DNA from: Nonomuraea spiralis | Lineage (GTDB): Bacteria; Actinomycetota; Actinomycetes; Streptosporangiales; Streptosporangiaceae | Assembly: GCF_014648435.1 (NCBI RefSeq) | Contig: NZ_BMRC01000025.1 | Span: forward strand, 1-64,000 | Direction: 5' to 3' | Length of the DNA: 64,000 nt | Part shown: positions 42,284 to 50,077 of the stretch, piece after piece | Layout: the number at the start of each line of letters is the position of its first letter | Numbering within the stretch: position 1 is the stretch's first letter | The notes under the pieces: model-generated | Seen by the model: only the letters and a program-made list of their open reading frames with translations | What the model was told of the DNA's origin: nothing | The model's database searches: none | Program-made: the position numbers and the translations under genes

Positions 42284-43066
42284 ATGGTGCATTTCCATGA
42301 CTCTTTCCTGGGCCAATTCGTGAGCGGCAGCGACCTGCATCTGGAGCTCACCGGCAGCGGCGGCGCGCGCGTACGGCTGATGCGGGCCGTGCGCGAGGCC
42401 ATCGGCTCGGGACGACTGGCCCCTTGCACCCGGCTGCCGCCCTACCGCGCCCTCGCCCTGGACCTGGGCATCGCCCGCAACACGGTGGCCGCCGCGTACG
42501 CCGAGCTCGTCGAGGAAGGCCGGCTCACCGCACGTCAGGGCTCGGGCACCGAGGTCGCGCACCGCGCCGCGCCTGTGGAGCCAGACCCGCGGCGGGCTCC
42601 CGCGCGTCCGTCCCGCCCGCGGGTCGTCCACGACCTGATGCCCAGTTCCCCCGACGCCGCCGCCTTCCCCCGTTCGGCCTGGACCGCCTCGGCCCGCCGG
42701 GCGCTGACCGCCGCGCCCGGCGACGCCTTCGGCGTCGGCGACCCCCGCGGCCGGCCCGAGTTGCGTCAGGCGCTGGTGGACTATCTGGCACGCACCAGAG
42801 GTGTACGCACCACGGCGGAGCACATCGTGATCTGCTCGGGTTACGCGCACGGGTTGCGGCTGGTGTGCCAGGTGCTGCGCGGCCCGGTCGCCGTCGAGGC
42901 CTACGGGCTCGCCTTCCACCGCTCTCTGCTGACCGAAGCCGGGCTGGAGACCGTCCCGCTCACCGTGGACGCCCACGGCGCCCGGATCGGGCACCTTCCC
43001 GCCACGGACGCGCGAGCGGTCCTGCTGACACCGGGGTCGCCTGGACGGCCGGCGAGCGATCGCTGA
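42284..43066 (+). pseudogene. MocR/PdxR-type GntR regulator, C-terminally truncated
   Basis: A 260-codon frame with the GntR winged HTH (LMRAVREAIGSGRLAPCTRL, YRALALDLGIARNTVAAAYA) followed by the start of the aminotransferase-like domain (FGVGDPRGRPELRQALVDYL, IVICSGYAHGLRLVCQVLRG). It breaks off at AVLLTPGSPGRPASDR, where family members read AVLLTPAHQFPTG and go on for about 200 residues, including the PLP Lys. The regulator therefore lacks its effector half. It is divergent from and overlaps the AhpD-like gene, a common MocR target. Confidence 0.78.
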
Positions 43067-43128
43067 CCGGTCGAGCGTGAGCAGGGCTTGCCACCCGGCC
43101 TCCCCGAAAAACTTCTCACACAGGCCGG

Positions 43129-43330
43129 CGCGGTGGGAAGACCGGGCAGCTCAGGGCAGCCATCGCGGACCTGCCGGACAGGGCCCCGTTCGTGATCCAG
43201 GCGGAGACGGATGACGACGGCGAGTACGAGGACCAGGTCATCGTGGGCGCCGGCTACGGTCAAGTGGACTGGGAGGACGGATACGGCGCGGAGGCAGCGG
43301 CCAGCGGTCACGCGGCCAGTTTCGAGGTCA
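43129..43330 (+). pseudogene. Fragment resembling DUF6225-type small proteins
   Basis: The frame reads GKTGQLRAAIADLPDRAPFV, IQAETDDDGEYEDQVIVGAG, YGQVDWEDGYGAEA, which resembles small actinomycete proteins beginning TVGxLRAALxDLPDD...DEQVVxxxGFG. There is no start codon upstream in frame, and the Arg-rich tail after GHAASFEV shows no similarity. It is a probable relic, and the family name is tentative. Confidence 0.35.
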
Positions 43331-43345
43331 CCCTGACACGCCTGG

Positions 43346-43534
43346 TCAGTCGACGATCGGCCCGAGTGCGCGTGCATCGTCGAAATGTCGGACCAAGGGC
43401 AGAAGAGCCGCCGCGAGGACCATTTCCACCAAACAGGCAATGACCGTCCAGAAAGTTCAGGTATTGAACCAGCGGAACGCCGGCGCCAATATCGACGACA
43501 CCCCACCGACAATGAACACCACGCCCCCTCGCAC
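43346..43534 (-). pseudogene. Small two-span membrane protein with an in-frame TGA
   Basis: From GTG 43534 the frame reads VVFIVGGVSSILAPAFRWFN and T, then TGA (43457-43459), then in the same frame TFWTVIACLVEMVLAAALLP followed by LVRHFDDARALGPIVD to a TGA at 43346-43348. The two hydrophobic helices together look like one 62-residue membrane protein. A CGA-to-TGA (Arg) change is the plain explanation. Readthrough as selenocysteine is conceivable because tRNA-Sec, SelB and SelD are encoded 6 kb away. I see only a weak 4-bp stem after the TGA. Confidence 0.45.
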
Positions 43535-43875
43535 GACACAAGGGGTTATGGAATGAAAGCCCCCGCGCCTCTTGAGCGCGGCACAGAATCCCGCCGGCCC
43601 AGAATTGCGGCAACTCGTTGGCGCACCTCTCAAGAATGATGGATGACCTCGGACAACGTCTCCGTTCGCACGTTGGATGGAGAGTGTCAGGAGGGATGTC
43701 AATGCGTATGATCGGCCGCGCCACCCGGCCCCCTCAGGGCGCCGGGCTCGTTCGAGGTCTGGGCGGGGAATCCAGCCCGGCTGCCATACGGCGTCGCCCT
43801 CGAACCCGCATCCGGGAAGCGTTTCGACCGTAGACGTGATTTGTGTTCTGGTTCGTCGTGTCCGACCGTTGGGAC
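43535..43875. other. Gap without supportable genes
   Basis: About 340 bases between the TGA-interrupted membrane protein and the lipoprotein gene. Nothing recognisable on either strand. Confidence 0.5.
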
Positions 43876-44379
43876 ATGAAAGTCTTGGCCGCCTTTGTCG
43901 CCGTCCTGTTGTCGGTCGTCCTGAACGGCTGCGGTGTGGTGCGGACGCTGGGAGCCGGGCCGTCGCCGTCGCCGTCGGCCCTGCTGCCCTGCCCAGAAGC
44001 CGCTGAGCTGCCGACGCCCAGCCCTTGCGTGACGATGCCCTCCTGGGAGCAGAAGCACGCGGACAACAAGTCGTACCGTCAGCGCGCCACGCTTTCTCCG
44101 GAGGTGGCCGCGCCGGTGGCCAAGGAGTTGCGAGGCAAGTTCGCCGACCTGCGCGAACGGGAACTGCGCGGCGAGACCCACGTCGCGAAGGCGGTCCGGG
44201 CGGTCGCCCCACAGGGGACCAACGTCATCATCAGGGCGGGAGGCGCCGGCTCCGCCGTGGTGTTCGCGATCGAGCTGCGGGGTGGATGTGTGACGGGGTT
44301 CTACAACGAGCGTGAGTCGAAGGTGGAGGTGGGGAGCTACATCAAGGACGGCGGTTGCCTGACGGCTCCCGGTCACTGA
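43876..44379 (+). CDS. Putative lipoprotein, unknown family
   Basis: A 167-residue protein with a lipoprotein signal (KVLAAFVAVLLSVVLNGCG, lipobox LNGC), a Ser/Pro linker (PSPSPSALLPC) and a mature domain with LSPEVAAPVAKELRGKFADL and TNVIIRAGGAGSAVVFAIEL. ATG 43876 directly precedes the signal. A GTG at 43843 in frame would add 11 residues. Function unknown. It ends convergently with an ArsR gene, overlapping by 7 bases. Confidence 0.7.
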   Translation: MKVLAAFVAVLLSVVLNGCGVVRTLGAGPSPSPSALLPCPEAAELPTPSPCVTMPSWEQKHADNKSYRQRATLSPEVAAPVAKELRGKFADLRERELRGETHVAKAVRAVAPQGTNVIIRAGGAGSAVVFAIELRGGCVTGFYNERESKVEVGSYIKDGGCLTAPGH

Positions 44380-44702
44380 CCCTGGCCGACGGCCGCGTCG
44401 GGTGCGGCGGCCGTGAGGATCGTCCCCAGCACGCCTGGAAAGCGGGCCTCCAGGTCGTCACGACGCAGCGTCATGTAGCGGGCCTTGCCCTCGGCACGCG
44501 TCGAGGTGATGCCCGACTCGCGCAGGATGCGCCAGTGATTGGAGAGCGTGGAACGCGGGACGTTCAGGTGCGGCGGGCTGCAGGACACCTCGCCGTCCGC
44601 GGCCATCAGGCGTACCAGGCCCAGGCGGACGGGATCGCCGAGCGCGTGCAGTACGGCGACCAGATCCAGGTCTGCCGCCTTGGGCTCGGCCGGCGATCGC
44701 AT
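44373..44702 (-). CDS. ArsR family transcriptional regulator
   Basis: A 109-residue winged-helix regulator: LDLVAVLHALGDPVRLGLVR, then recognition helix VPRSTLSNHWRILRESGITS, then wing RAEGKARYMTLRRDDLEAR. The Cys in EVSCSPPH is single and not a metal cluster. ATG 44702 follows AGGAGAG. It is divergent from a VOC-family gene with a 12-base inverted repeat between them, so it likely represses that gene and itself. Confidence 0.9.
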   Translation of the reverse strand: MRSPAEPKAADLDLVAVLHALGDPVRLGLVRLMAADGEVSCSPPHLNVPRSTLSNHWRILRESGITSTRAEGKARYMTLRRDDLEARFPGVLGTILTAAAPDAAVGQGQ

Positions 44703-44755
44703 CCCACTCTCCTGACGTCGGTCTGAGTTGACATGTCCAGATCCGACCAGCATAG

Positions 44756-44790
44756 GATCATTTCCATATTTCGAGAAAATGGAAATGATC
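44756..44790. promoter_or_regulatory. Operator between arsR-type and VOC genes
   Basis: GATCATTTCCAT (44756-44767) and ATGGAAATGATC (44779-44790) are perfect 12-base inverted arms separated by 11 bases. The dyad is AT-rich in GC-rich DNA and directly precedes the VOC ribosome site AAGGAG at 44791. Confidence 0.85.
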
Positions 44791-44805
44791 AAGGAGTGCT
44801 CGCGC

Positions 44806-45183
44806 ATGGCCACACGTACCACCTATGCCCGTATCTATGTCGACGACCTGGACACCGCCCTGCCCACCTTCGAGGCCCTCACCGCCGCCCGGCCGGGGCT
44901 GCGCTTCCCCTACCGGGACCTCGAACTGGCGAGCATCGGCGACTACCTGCTCGTCTCAGGCACCCCTGAGGCGCTGGCGCCCTACCGCGACGTGCAGGCC
45001 ACCGTCATCGTCGACAACCTCGATGACGTCTTCGCCATCGTCGAACGCGAAGGAGGCGACACCCTTGACGGCCCGAACGAAGTTCCCACCGGACGCAACC
45101 TGACGATCCGCCACCCCGGCGGCGCGGTCATCGAGTACGTCGAGTTCGACTCCGCCAAGGTTCAGGCGCAATCGGCGCAGTAG
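44806..45183 (+). CDS. VOC family protein (glyoxalase/bleomycin resistance fold)
   Basis: A 125-residue vicinal-oxygen-chelate protein with two beta-alpha-beta modules: TTYARIYVDDLDTALPTFEA and LASIGDYLLVSGTPEALAPY, then VQATVIVDNLDDVFAIVERE and LTIRHPGGAVIEYVEFDSAK with the metal-ligand-type Glu in IEYVE. Role may be small-molecule binding, resistance or isomerisation. It cannot be told apart here. ATG 44806 follows AAGGAG. It is regulated by the divergent ArsR gene through the dyad at 44756-44790. Confidence 0.9.
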   Translation: MATRTTYARIYVDDLDTALPTFEALTAARPGLRFPYRDLELASIGDYLLVSGTPEALAPYRDVQATVIVDNLDDVFAIVEREGGDTLDGPNEVPTGRNLTIRHPGGAVIEYVEFDSAKVQAQSAQ

Positions 45184-45228
45184 AACGTCCACGGGTGCGG
45201 CCCTTGTCCGGTCGGCTCGCCGAACGGG

Positions 45229-45615
45229 TCAGGGTGCGGGGGCAAAGAATGTCTGGAGGTGGCGGTTGACCGCGTCCGGGCAATCGAGCTGGGGTGCGTG
45301 GCCGCAGCCGTCCAGGACGTACGTCTGATCGTGCGGCAGCAGGTCGGAGAAGCGCTGCGCCCGTACTCCGGTCCAAGCGGCGTTCCAGCAGGTAGGTGGC
45401 TCGAACGTTGTCCGGGAAGGTCATCGGAGCCCACCATTCGGTCAGCAGTTCGTCGGTGACGCGTTCCTTGTGCACGAGCATGCCCTCGGCCAGGCTGCGG
45501 GCGGCCGACCGGCTGGCGGACAGCCTGACGGCCAGATCCGCCCGCCGGACGCCGACGGCGCCCAGTACCCAACGGCGCATTCTTGTCCGGCGTCGCTCCG
45601 CCACGTCAACCATGA
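45229..45615 (-). pseudogene. Alpha/beta hydrolase, C-terminal part with a frameshift
   Basis: One frame reads RSLAEGMLVHKERVTDELLT, EWWAPMTFPDNVRATYLLER RLD as separate blocks. A second frame continues from near 45,360: VRAQRFSDLLPHDQTYVLDG, CGHAPQLDCPDAVNRHLQTF and FAPAP, ending at TGA 45229-45231. Joined, they form the lid and C-terminus of an alpha/beta hydrolase, with the catalytic His in CGHAPQ. The nucleophile-bearing N-terminal half is absent, replaced upstream by unrelated sequence. It is a dead fragment. Confidence 0.65.
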
Positions 45616-45833
45616 TCATTCTTCCGCAGGTGCGTTCTGATGACGTGCGGACGGGACGGCGGCGGCCGGCGTGACAACCTCCGTGTGTGACCTGGCTCAT
45701 GACGCCAGGTCGGCCGCGTCCGCCGCTGCAACCGCGAGAAGACCCCGCCGGACGTGCCGGACGGGGTCGTTGATGTGCGGGACGGCGACTTGGCGTGCGT
45801 CCTGTCGCCGGAGGTGCGTGGCGTCGTGTGGGG

Positions 45834-46250
45834 TCAGTCGCCGCTGAACACGCTGGTGTTCTGGCAGGCGGTCAGGCGCCACTGCCCGTCCTCCTTCGCC
45901 ATGACGAACAGGGGCGTACCCACCTCTTCCGTCCCGTCGGGGTTCCGGTAGGTCTGGACCACCTTCACGGCCGCGACGTCGGAACGGATGAACAGGACGT
46001 GTTCGACCTCGAACGTCACCGTCGCGCCCTGCATGCCTCCGGGAAGCACCTGGTGCGTGAACGTCGAGATCGCATCACGGCCGAAGAGGCGCCTGCCATG
46101 GCCGGTCGTCCAGATCGCGTCGGCGCGGAACAGGGCGACGAACTCGTCGGGGAGTTCGTTGTTCTGCGAGTGCTCAACCGCGGCCACGACCTGCTTGATC
46201 GCTTCAATGTCGGTCCGGCTCGTCTGGTCGGCGGTGTTCGTTGTGCTCAT
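45834..46250 (-). CDS. SgcJ/EcaC-type SnoaL-like (NTF2-fold) protein
   Basis: A 138-residue NTF2-fold protein: DIEAIKQVVAAVEHSQNNEL, FVALFRADAIWTTGHGRRLF GRDAI as two blocks, and GTPLFVMAKEDGQWRLTACQ NTSV, which is the SgcJ/EcaC C-terminal pattern. Family members include proteins of secondary metabolism and stress responses with unclear chemistry. ATG 46250 lies 8 bases after a -10 box, so the transcript is probably leaderless. The promoter carries a SoxR-type dyad, so expression probably responds to redox-active compounds through a MerR-family activator encoded elsewhere. Confidence 0.83.
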   Translation of the reverse strand: MSTTNTADQTSRTDIEAIKQVVAAVEHSQNNELPDEFVALFRADAIWTTGHGRRLFGRDAISTFTHQVLPGGMQGATVTFEVEHVLFIRSDVAAVKVVQTYRNPDGTEEVGTPLFVMAKEDGQWRLTACQNTSVFSGD

Positions 46251-46258
46251 GACGATGA

Positions 46259-46289
46259 ACGATAGAACCTCAAGCGAACTTGAGGTCAA
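46259..46289 (-). promoter_or_regulatory. SoxR/MerR-type promoter with 19-bp spacer
   Basis: Minus-strand -35 TTGACC (46284-46289) and -10 TATCGT (46259-46264) are 19 bases apart. The dyad CCTCAAGCGAACTTGAGG (46268-46285) fills the spacer. It matches the SoxR box CCTCAAGTTAACTTGAGG at 16 of 18 positions. The overlong spacer is the hallmark of MerR-family activated promoters. Confidence 0.88.
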
Positions 46290-46551
46290 GAAGGCCGATC
46301 GTACGTGCAGGTCGCCGCGGATTGGCGGTGCGGTGGGCCATGCTCCGCCGAGCGAAAATGATCACCAACGAGGCGAAGGCGTTCACATGGCACAATCGAC
46401 GTCGAGGGCATCTCGCCGTCGTGGACGAGCGTCAAGCTCGACAACGTGCACTGCGGCTGAACAGCCGGTGAGGGCGCGGGGACTGCCTCTGCGTCCGTAT
46501 ACGACGTCCGGGGACGGGTCGCGTGGCGGTGATCAGCAAGCGGGGACGGAT

Positions 46552-47277
46552 TCAGGTGCGGGTGTCGGCCGATCCTGACCGGACCGCCTCGCTCACCTGA
46601 GCCGGCGAGGTACGCCAGGGTGCGCCGTGGCCGGGGAGCACCCAGGATGCAGACAGTCCGGCGATCCGGTCGAGGGAGGACAGCGCTTCGGCCGGGTCGT
46701 CGGTGAACGGCGCCGGCTGGGGGCCTCCGCGCCCGGTGAGGACGTGCCGCGTGGTCAGGGCGTCCCCGACGAAGACGGCGTCGGCGAGCGGGACGTGCAC
46801 CGCCACGCTCCCCGGTGAGTGCCCCGGCATGCCCACGATCACCGGACTGCCGGGCAGGTCCAGGACGTCGCCGTCGCCGATCTCGGTCACCTCGCGGACG
46901 TGGCGGGTGCGCAGGCCGTTCTTGCGGATGGAGTAACCGAAGAACCCGAGCGTCGGGCCGAGACGCATGGGGCCGACCGCGACCTTGGGCTTCTCCCCCG
47001 TGCGGGTACGGACGGCGTCGGCGGCATGCACGAACACCGGTACGCCGTGGGCGCTTCGCAGGCGTTCGGCGAAACCGAGGTGGTCGGAGTCGCCGTGGGT
47101 CAGTACCAGCCCGCGGATGTCGTCGACGGACTTGCCCAGTGAGCGGAGTTCGCGCCGCAGGTCCCGCCAGTGGCCGGGCAGTCCCGCGTCGACGAGCGTG
47201 ATGCCCTCGGCGGTGTCGACGAGGTAGCACGCCACGAGGTCGTTACCGAGGCGGTGCAGGTGGGGTGCGAGTTTCAT
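46552..47277 (-). CDS. MBL-fold metallo-hydrolase
   Basis: A 241-residue metallo-beta-lactamase-fold enzyme with the zinc motif LVLTHGDSDHLG (HxxxDH near residue 62), GMPGHSPGSVAVH, the bridging Asp in AVFVGDAL and the last His in VLPGHGAPW. Hydrolase subtype is open: lactonase, thioesterase or glyoxalase II-like. ATG 47277 matches the start MKLAPHLHRLGNDLVACYLV. Upstream and divergent is a carboxylesterase gene, with an inverted repeat at 47378-47398 in the gap. Confidence 0.9.
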   Translation of the reverse strand: MKLAPHLHRLGNDLVACYLVDTAEGITLVDAGLPGHWRDLRRELRSLGKSVDDIRGLVLTHGDSDHLGFAERLRSAHGVPVFVHAADAVRTRTGEKPKVAVGPMRLGPTLGFFGYSIRKNGLRTRHVREVTEIGDGDVLDLPGSPVIVGMPGHSPGSVAVHVPLADAVFVGDALTTRHVLTGRGGPQPAPFTDDPAEALSSLDRIAGLSASWVLPGHGAPWRTSPAQVSEAVRSGSADTRT

Positions 47278-47377
47278 GGGACTTCCTTCGGAGGCATGGA
47301 CGGAGAGAGGGCTCCGCGGGCAAGGGGCAGGGCTGTGGTCGCCGCAGGTCACCCAGGGTGCCGATTCTCATCTCTAA

Positions 47378-47398
47378 TCGTTCAGAAGCTGAATGATA
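47378..47398. promoter_or_regulatory. Inverted repeat upstream of the MBL-fold gene
   Basis: ATCGTTCAG (47378-47386) and CTGAATGAT (47390-47398) pair except for one position around AAG. It lies about 100 bases upstream of the MBL-fold gene and could bind a regulator of that gene. No cognate regulator is adjacent. Confidence 0.5.
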
Positions 47399-47450
47399 TG
47401 AGGACGGTAGCATGCCGCCCGCGAACAACGCCACGTCGCCATGGCCGCCG

Positions 47451-47464
47451 ACCGATCGATCGGT
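47451..47464. promoter_or_regulatory. TetR-regulon operator (ACCGATCGATCGGT), esterase copy
   Basis: A perfect 14-base palindrome 12 bases upstream of the carboxylesterase start. The same site occurs at 50893-50906 and, with one change, at 50923-50936 before the MHS transporter. A partial version lies at the start of the TetR gene (about 52241-52253). Confidence 0.85.
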
Positions 47465-47476
47465 AGGATCCGGTTC

Positions 47477-48871
47477 ATGGACATCATCGCGGCCACCCGC
47501 CACGGCAAGGTGCGCGGCCGAATCCAGAACGGGATCCACGTCTTCCGGGGCATTCCCTACGCGGCGCCCCCGTTCGGCGCCCACCGCTTCCGCGCCCCCG
47601 CGCCCGTACAGCCCTGGGAAGGTGTACGTGACGCGGCGGAGTTCGGGCCGACCGCCCCCAAGCGGCCCTATCCGCCGCCGCTCGACCGGCTCATCCCCGA
47701 AGAGCAGATCCCCGGCGACGAGTGCCTCAACCTGAACGTCTGGACCTCGGCCACGGACGACGGCACGCGTCCCGTGATGGTGTGGATCCACGGCGGCTCC
47801 CTGCGCAACGGCTCGTCGAGCATGGCCCTGTACGACGGATCCGCCTTCGCCAGGGACGGCGTCGTCCTGGTCTCGATCAACTACCGGCTCGGCGTCGAGG
47901 GCTTCGGCGTCTTCCCCGACGCGCCCGACAACCGCGGCCTGCTCGACCAGATCGCCGCGTTGGAGTGGGTACGCGACAACATCGCGGCCTTCGGCGGCAA
48001 CCCCGGCAACGTCACCGTTTTCGGCGAGTCGGCGGGCGCGATCAGCATCGGCGCGCTGCTCACCAGCCCACGTGCCAAGGGCCTGTTCCGCCGCGCGATC
48101 ATGCAGAGCGGTCCGCCGCACACGGTGACGCGCGAGGAGGCCGCCAGGACGGTGAAGCTGATGGCGTCCCGGCTGGGGGTGCCGGCCACGGCCGGGGCGT
48201 TCGCCGCGGTCGACCGGGAGCGCCTGCTCGACGCCCAGGTCGAGGTGATCGGCAAGGCCGACCCGATCACCGGCGGGCCCGGCTTCCACATCGTGACGGA
48301 GCCGGACGCCGGTCCGGTCGAGGCCGACCTGCTCATCGGCGCGAACCGGGAGGAGTACCGCCTCTGGTTCGTCCCCAGCGGAGCGGTGGACCGGGTCAGC
48401 CGGCTCACGCTGCGCCTGGCCCTGCTGAAGTTGCGCATCCCGGGACGGACCGTCCGCCTCTACCGGTCCGCCCGCCCCGGCGCCACACCCGGGGAACTGC
48501 TCGGCGAGATGGCCACCGACCTGCTCCTGCGTGCCCCGGTCAACCGCCTGGCCGACAGCGTGGACCGTGCCCACGTCTACGAGTTCGCCTGGCGGACGAA
48601 GATCATGGACCTCCGCGCCTGCCACAGCCTGGAGATCGGCTTCGTCTTCGACAACCTGCGCCACTGCCGCGAGATGGTCGGCGACGAGGCCCCGCAGGAG
48701 CTGGCCGACGCCATGCACCGGGCCTGGATCGCCTTCGCGGCGACCGGCGATCCGGGCTGGGAGCCGTGGGACTCCTCCCGGCCCGTCATGGTCTTCGACT
48801 CCCCCGGCTCCGGCGTCGTGCACGCGCCGCGGGACGAGGAGCTCAGGGTCTGGCTAGATCGCGCGCGGTGA
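47477..48871 (+). CDS. Type-B carboxylesterase/lipase family protein
   Basis: A 464-residue esterase of the carboxylesterase B family. Features are GIPYAAPPFGAHRFRAPAPV, the oxyanion hole VMVWIHGGSLRNGSS, the nucleophile elbow VTVFGESAGAISIGALLTSP and the His region ACHSLEIGFVFDN, with FDS near the end. It is shorter than the usual 500 residues and has no signal peptide. ATG 47477 starts 12 bases after an ACCGATCGATCGGT operator, so it probably belongs to the regulon of the TetR gene at 52235. Its end overlaps the PucR gene convergently by 29 bases. Confidence 0.9.
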   Translation: MDIIAATRHGKVRGRIQNGIHVFRGIPYAAPPFGAHRFRAPAPVQPWEGVRDAAEFGPTAPKRPYPPPLDRLIPEEQIPGDECLNLNVWTSATDDGTRPVMVWIHGGSLRNGSSSMALYDGSAFARDGVVLVSINYRLGVEGFGVFPDAPDNRGLLDQIAALEWVRDNIAAFGGNPGNVTVFGESAGAISIGALLTSPRAKGLFRRAIMQSGPPHTVTREEAARTVKLMASRLGVPATAGAFAAVDRERLLDAQVEVIGKADPITGGPGFHIVTEPDAGPVEADLLIGANREEYRLWFVPSGAVDRVSRLTLRLALLKLRIPGRTVRLYRSARPGATPGELLGEMATDLLLRAPVNRLADSVDRAHVYEFAWRTKIMDLRACHSLEIGFVFDNLRHCREMVGDEAPQELADAMHRAWIAFAATGDPGWEPWDSSRPVMVFDSPGSGVVHAPRDEELRVWLDRAR

Positions 48872-49964
48872 CCGCCGCCGCCAGCAGCCGCGCCTGCTCG
48901 GGCGCCGCGAGGTCCAGCCCGGTCAGCAGGCTCACCCGCTGCAGCCGGTAGTCCAGCGTGTTGCGGTGGATGTGCAGGTCGAGCGCGGTCTGGCGGCGGT
49001 TGTGCCCGCGGTGGACGAAGGCCCGCAGCGTCTCCAGCAGGTGCGGGTGGCCGTCGAGCGGGGCGAGCTTGGCGGCCAGCCGTACCAGCCCCGCGCCGGG
49101 ACGGGCGAGCTGGTGTTCGAGCAGCACGTCGTCCAGGCGGTAGAGGCCGGGCGGCCGGGCGAGCCTGCGTACCAGCGCCAGCACCTCGCGGGCCTCCCCC
49201 GCCGCCTCCGGGATCGCCGCGGGCGCGGCGGCGGAGGCCGCGGCGGCCAGCACGGGCCGTCCCACCGCCTTGGCGAGCCTGCCCGCGAGCGAGTCCAGAC
49301 TGCAGCCGCCGGGCAGCAGCGCGACTCCGTCGACGTGATCCATCAGCACCAGCGTCCCTGTGTGGGCGTCCAGCGCGGACTGCACGAGCCGGACCGGCGG
49401 CGCGGGCTGTCCCAGGTCGAGGAGCAGCACCTCGTGCGCCTGGCCCACCTCGGCCCCCGCCGCCTCGGCCAGGCTCTCGTACGGGTGACCGCTCAGCAAG
49501 GCGCTGATCAGCGCGCGTCGTACCCGTTTGTCCTCGCTTCTGATGTCCTCCTGCGCCTGCTGGTGCGCCAGGGCGACGGCGGGCATCGCCGTACGCAGGC
49601 AGTCGAGCATGCCCCTGCCCGCGGCGGCCAGTTCGTCCGGCGTGGCCACCTCGGTCAGCGCCTGCCACCAGACCTCCGCGCCGATGAGGTAGGCGGTCAC
49701 CGCCGCCTCCAGCGGCAGCCGGTCCTCGGCCCGGCGCGCCGACCACTCGATGATGCGGGTCAGGTCGGCCTGGCCCATGGCGCCGGGACGGCCGAGCGTC
49801 CGCAGCAGGATCGTGAGGACCGCCGAGACCGACTGGGTCACCTCGCCGTGGAGGGTCTCGGGCGGCAGCTCCCGGTAGAACGGCACTTCGGCGGCGCACC
49901 GGGCGATCACCGCGGCGGTGAGCTCCCGCACCCTCGGCTGCATCCGGCTGTGCAGGTCGGACAT
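48843..49964 (-). CDS. PucR family transcriptional regulator
   Basis: A 373-residue CdaR/PucR-type regulator. An N-terminal helical domain (LTRIIEWSARRAEDRLPLEA, AVTAYLIGAEVWWQALTEVA) and a GGDEF-like middle lead to the C-terminal HTH (AFVHRGHNRRQTALDLHIHR, NTLDYRLQRVSLLTGLDL). ATG 49964 is used. Such proteins control catabolic or transport genes. The divergent secreted hydrolase gene 114 bases away is a candidate target (inference). Confidence 0.88.
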   Translation of the reverse strand: MSDLHSRMQPRVRELTAAVIARCAAEVPFYRELPPETLHGEVTQSVSAVLTILLRTLGRPGAMGQADLTRIIEWSARRAEDRLPLEAAVTAYLIGAEVWWQALTEVATPDELAAAGRGMLDCLRTAMPAVALAHQQAQEDIRSEDKRVRRALISALLSGHPYESLAEAAGAEVGQAHEVLLLDLGQPAPPVRLVQSALDAHTGTLVLMDHVDGVALLPGGCSLDSLAGRLAKAVGRPVLAAAASAAAPAAIPEAAGEAREVLALVRRLARPPGLYRLDDVLLEHQLARPGAGLVRLAAKLAPLDGHPHLLETLRAFVHRGHNRRQTALDLHIHRNTLDYRLQRVSLLTGLDLAAPEQARLLAAAVTARDLARP

Positions 49965-50077
49965 CCCGCGATCGTCACATTGCCCAAACCGGCGCGTCAA
50001 TTCTTGCCCCGAGTGCGGAGAGACGGCGGCCTCCGCCATGTTCAGGATTCGTTCAAACCCCCAGTCAGGAGGCCGCC

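Noticed and set aside
46390-46461. Short plus-strand run ending SWTSVKLDNVHCG, reminiscent of a glycosidase C-terminus
   Set aside because: Only about 24 residues, no start, and the family cannot be supported.
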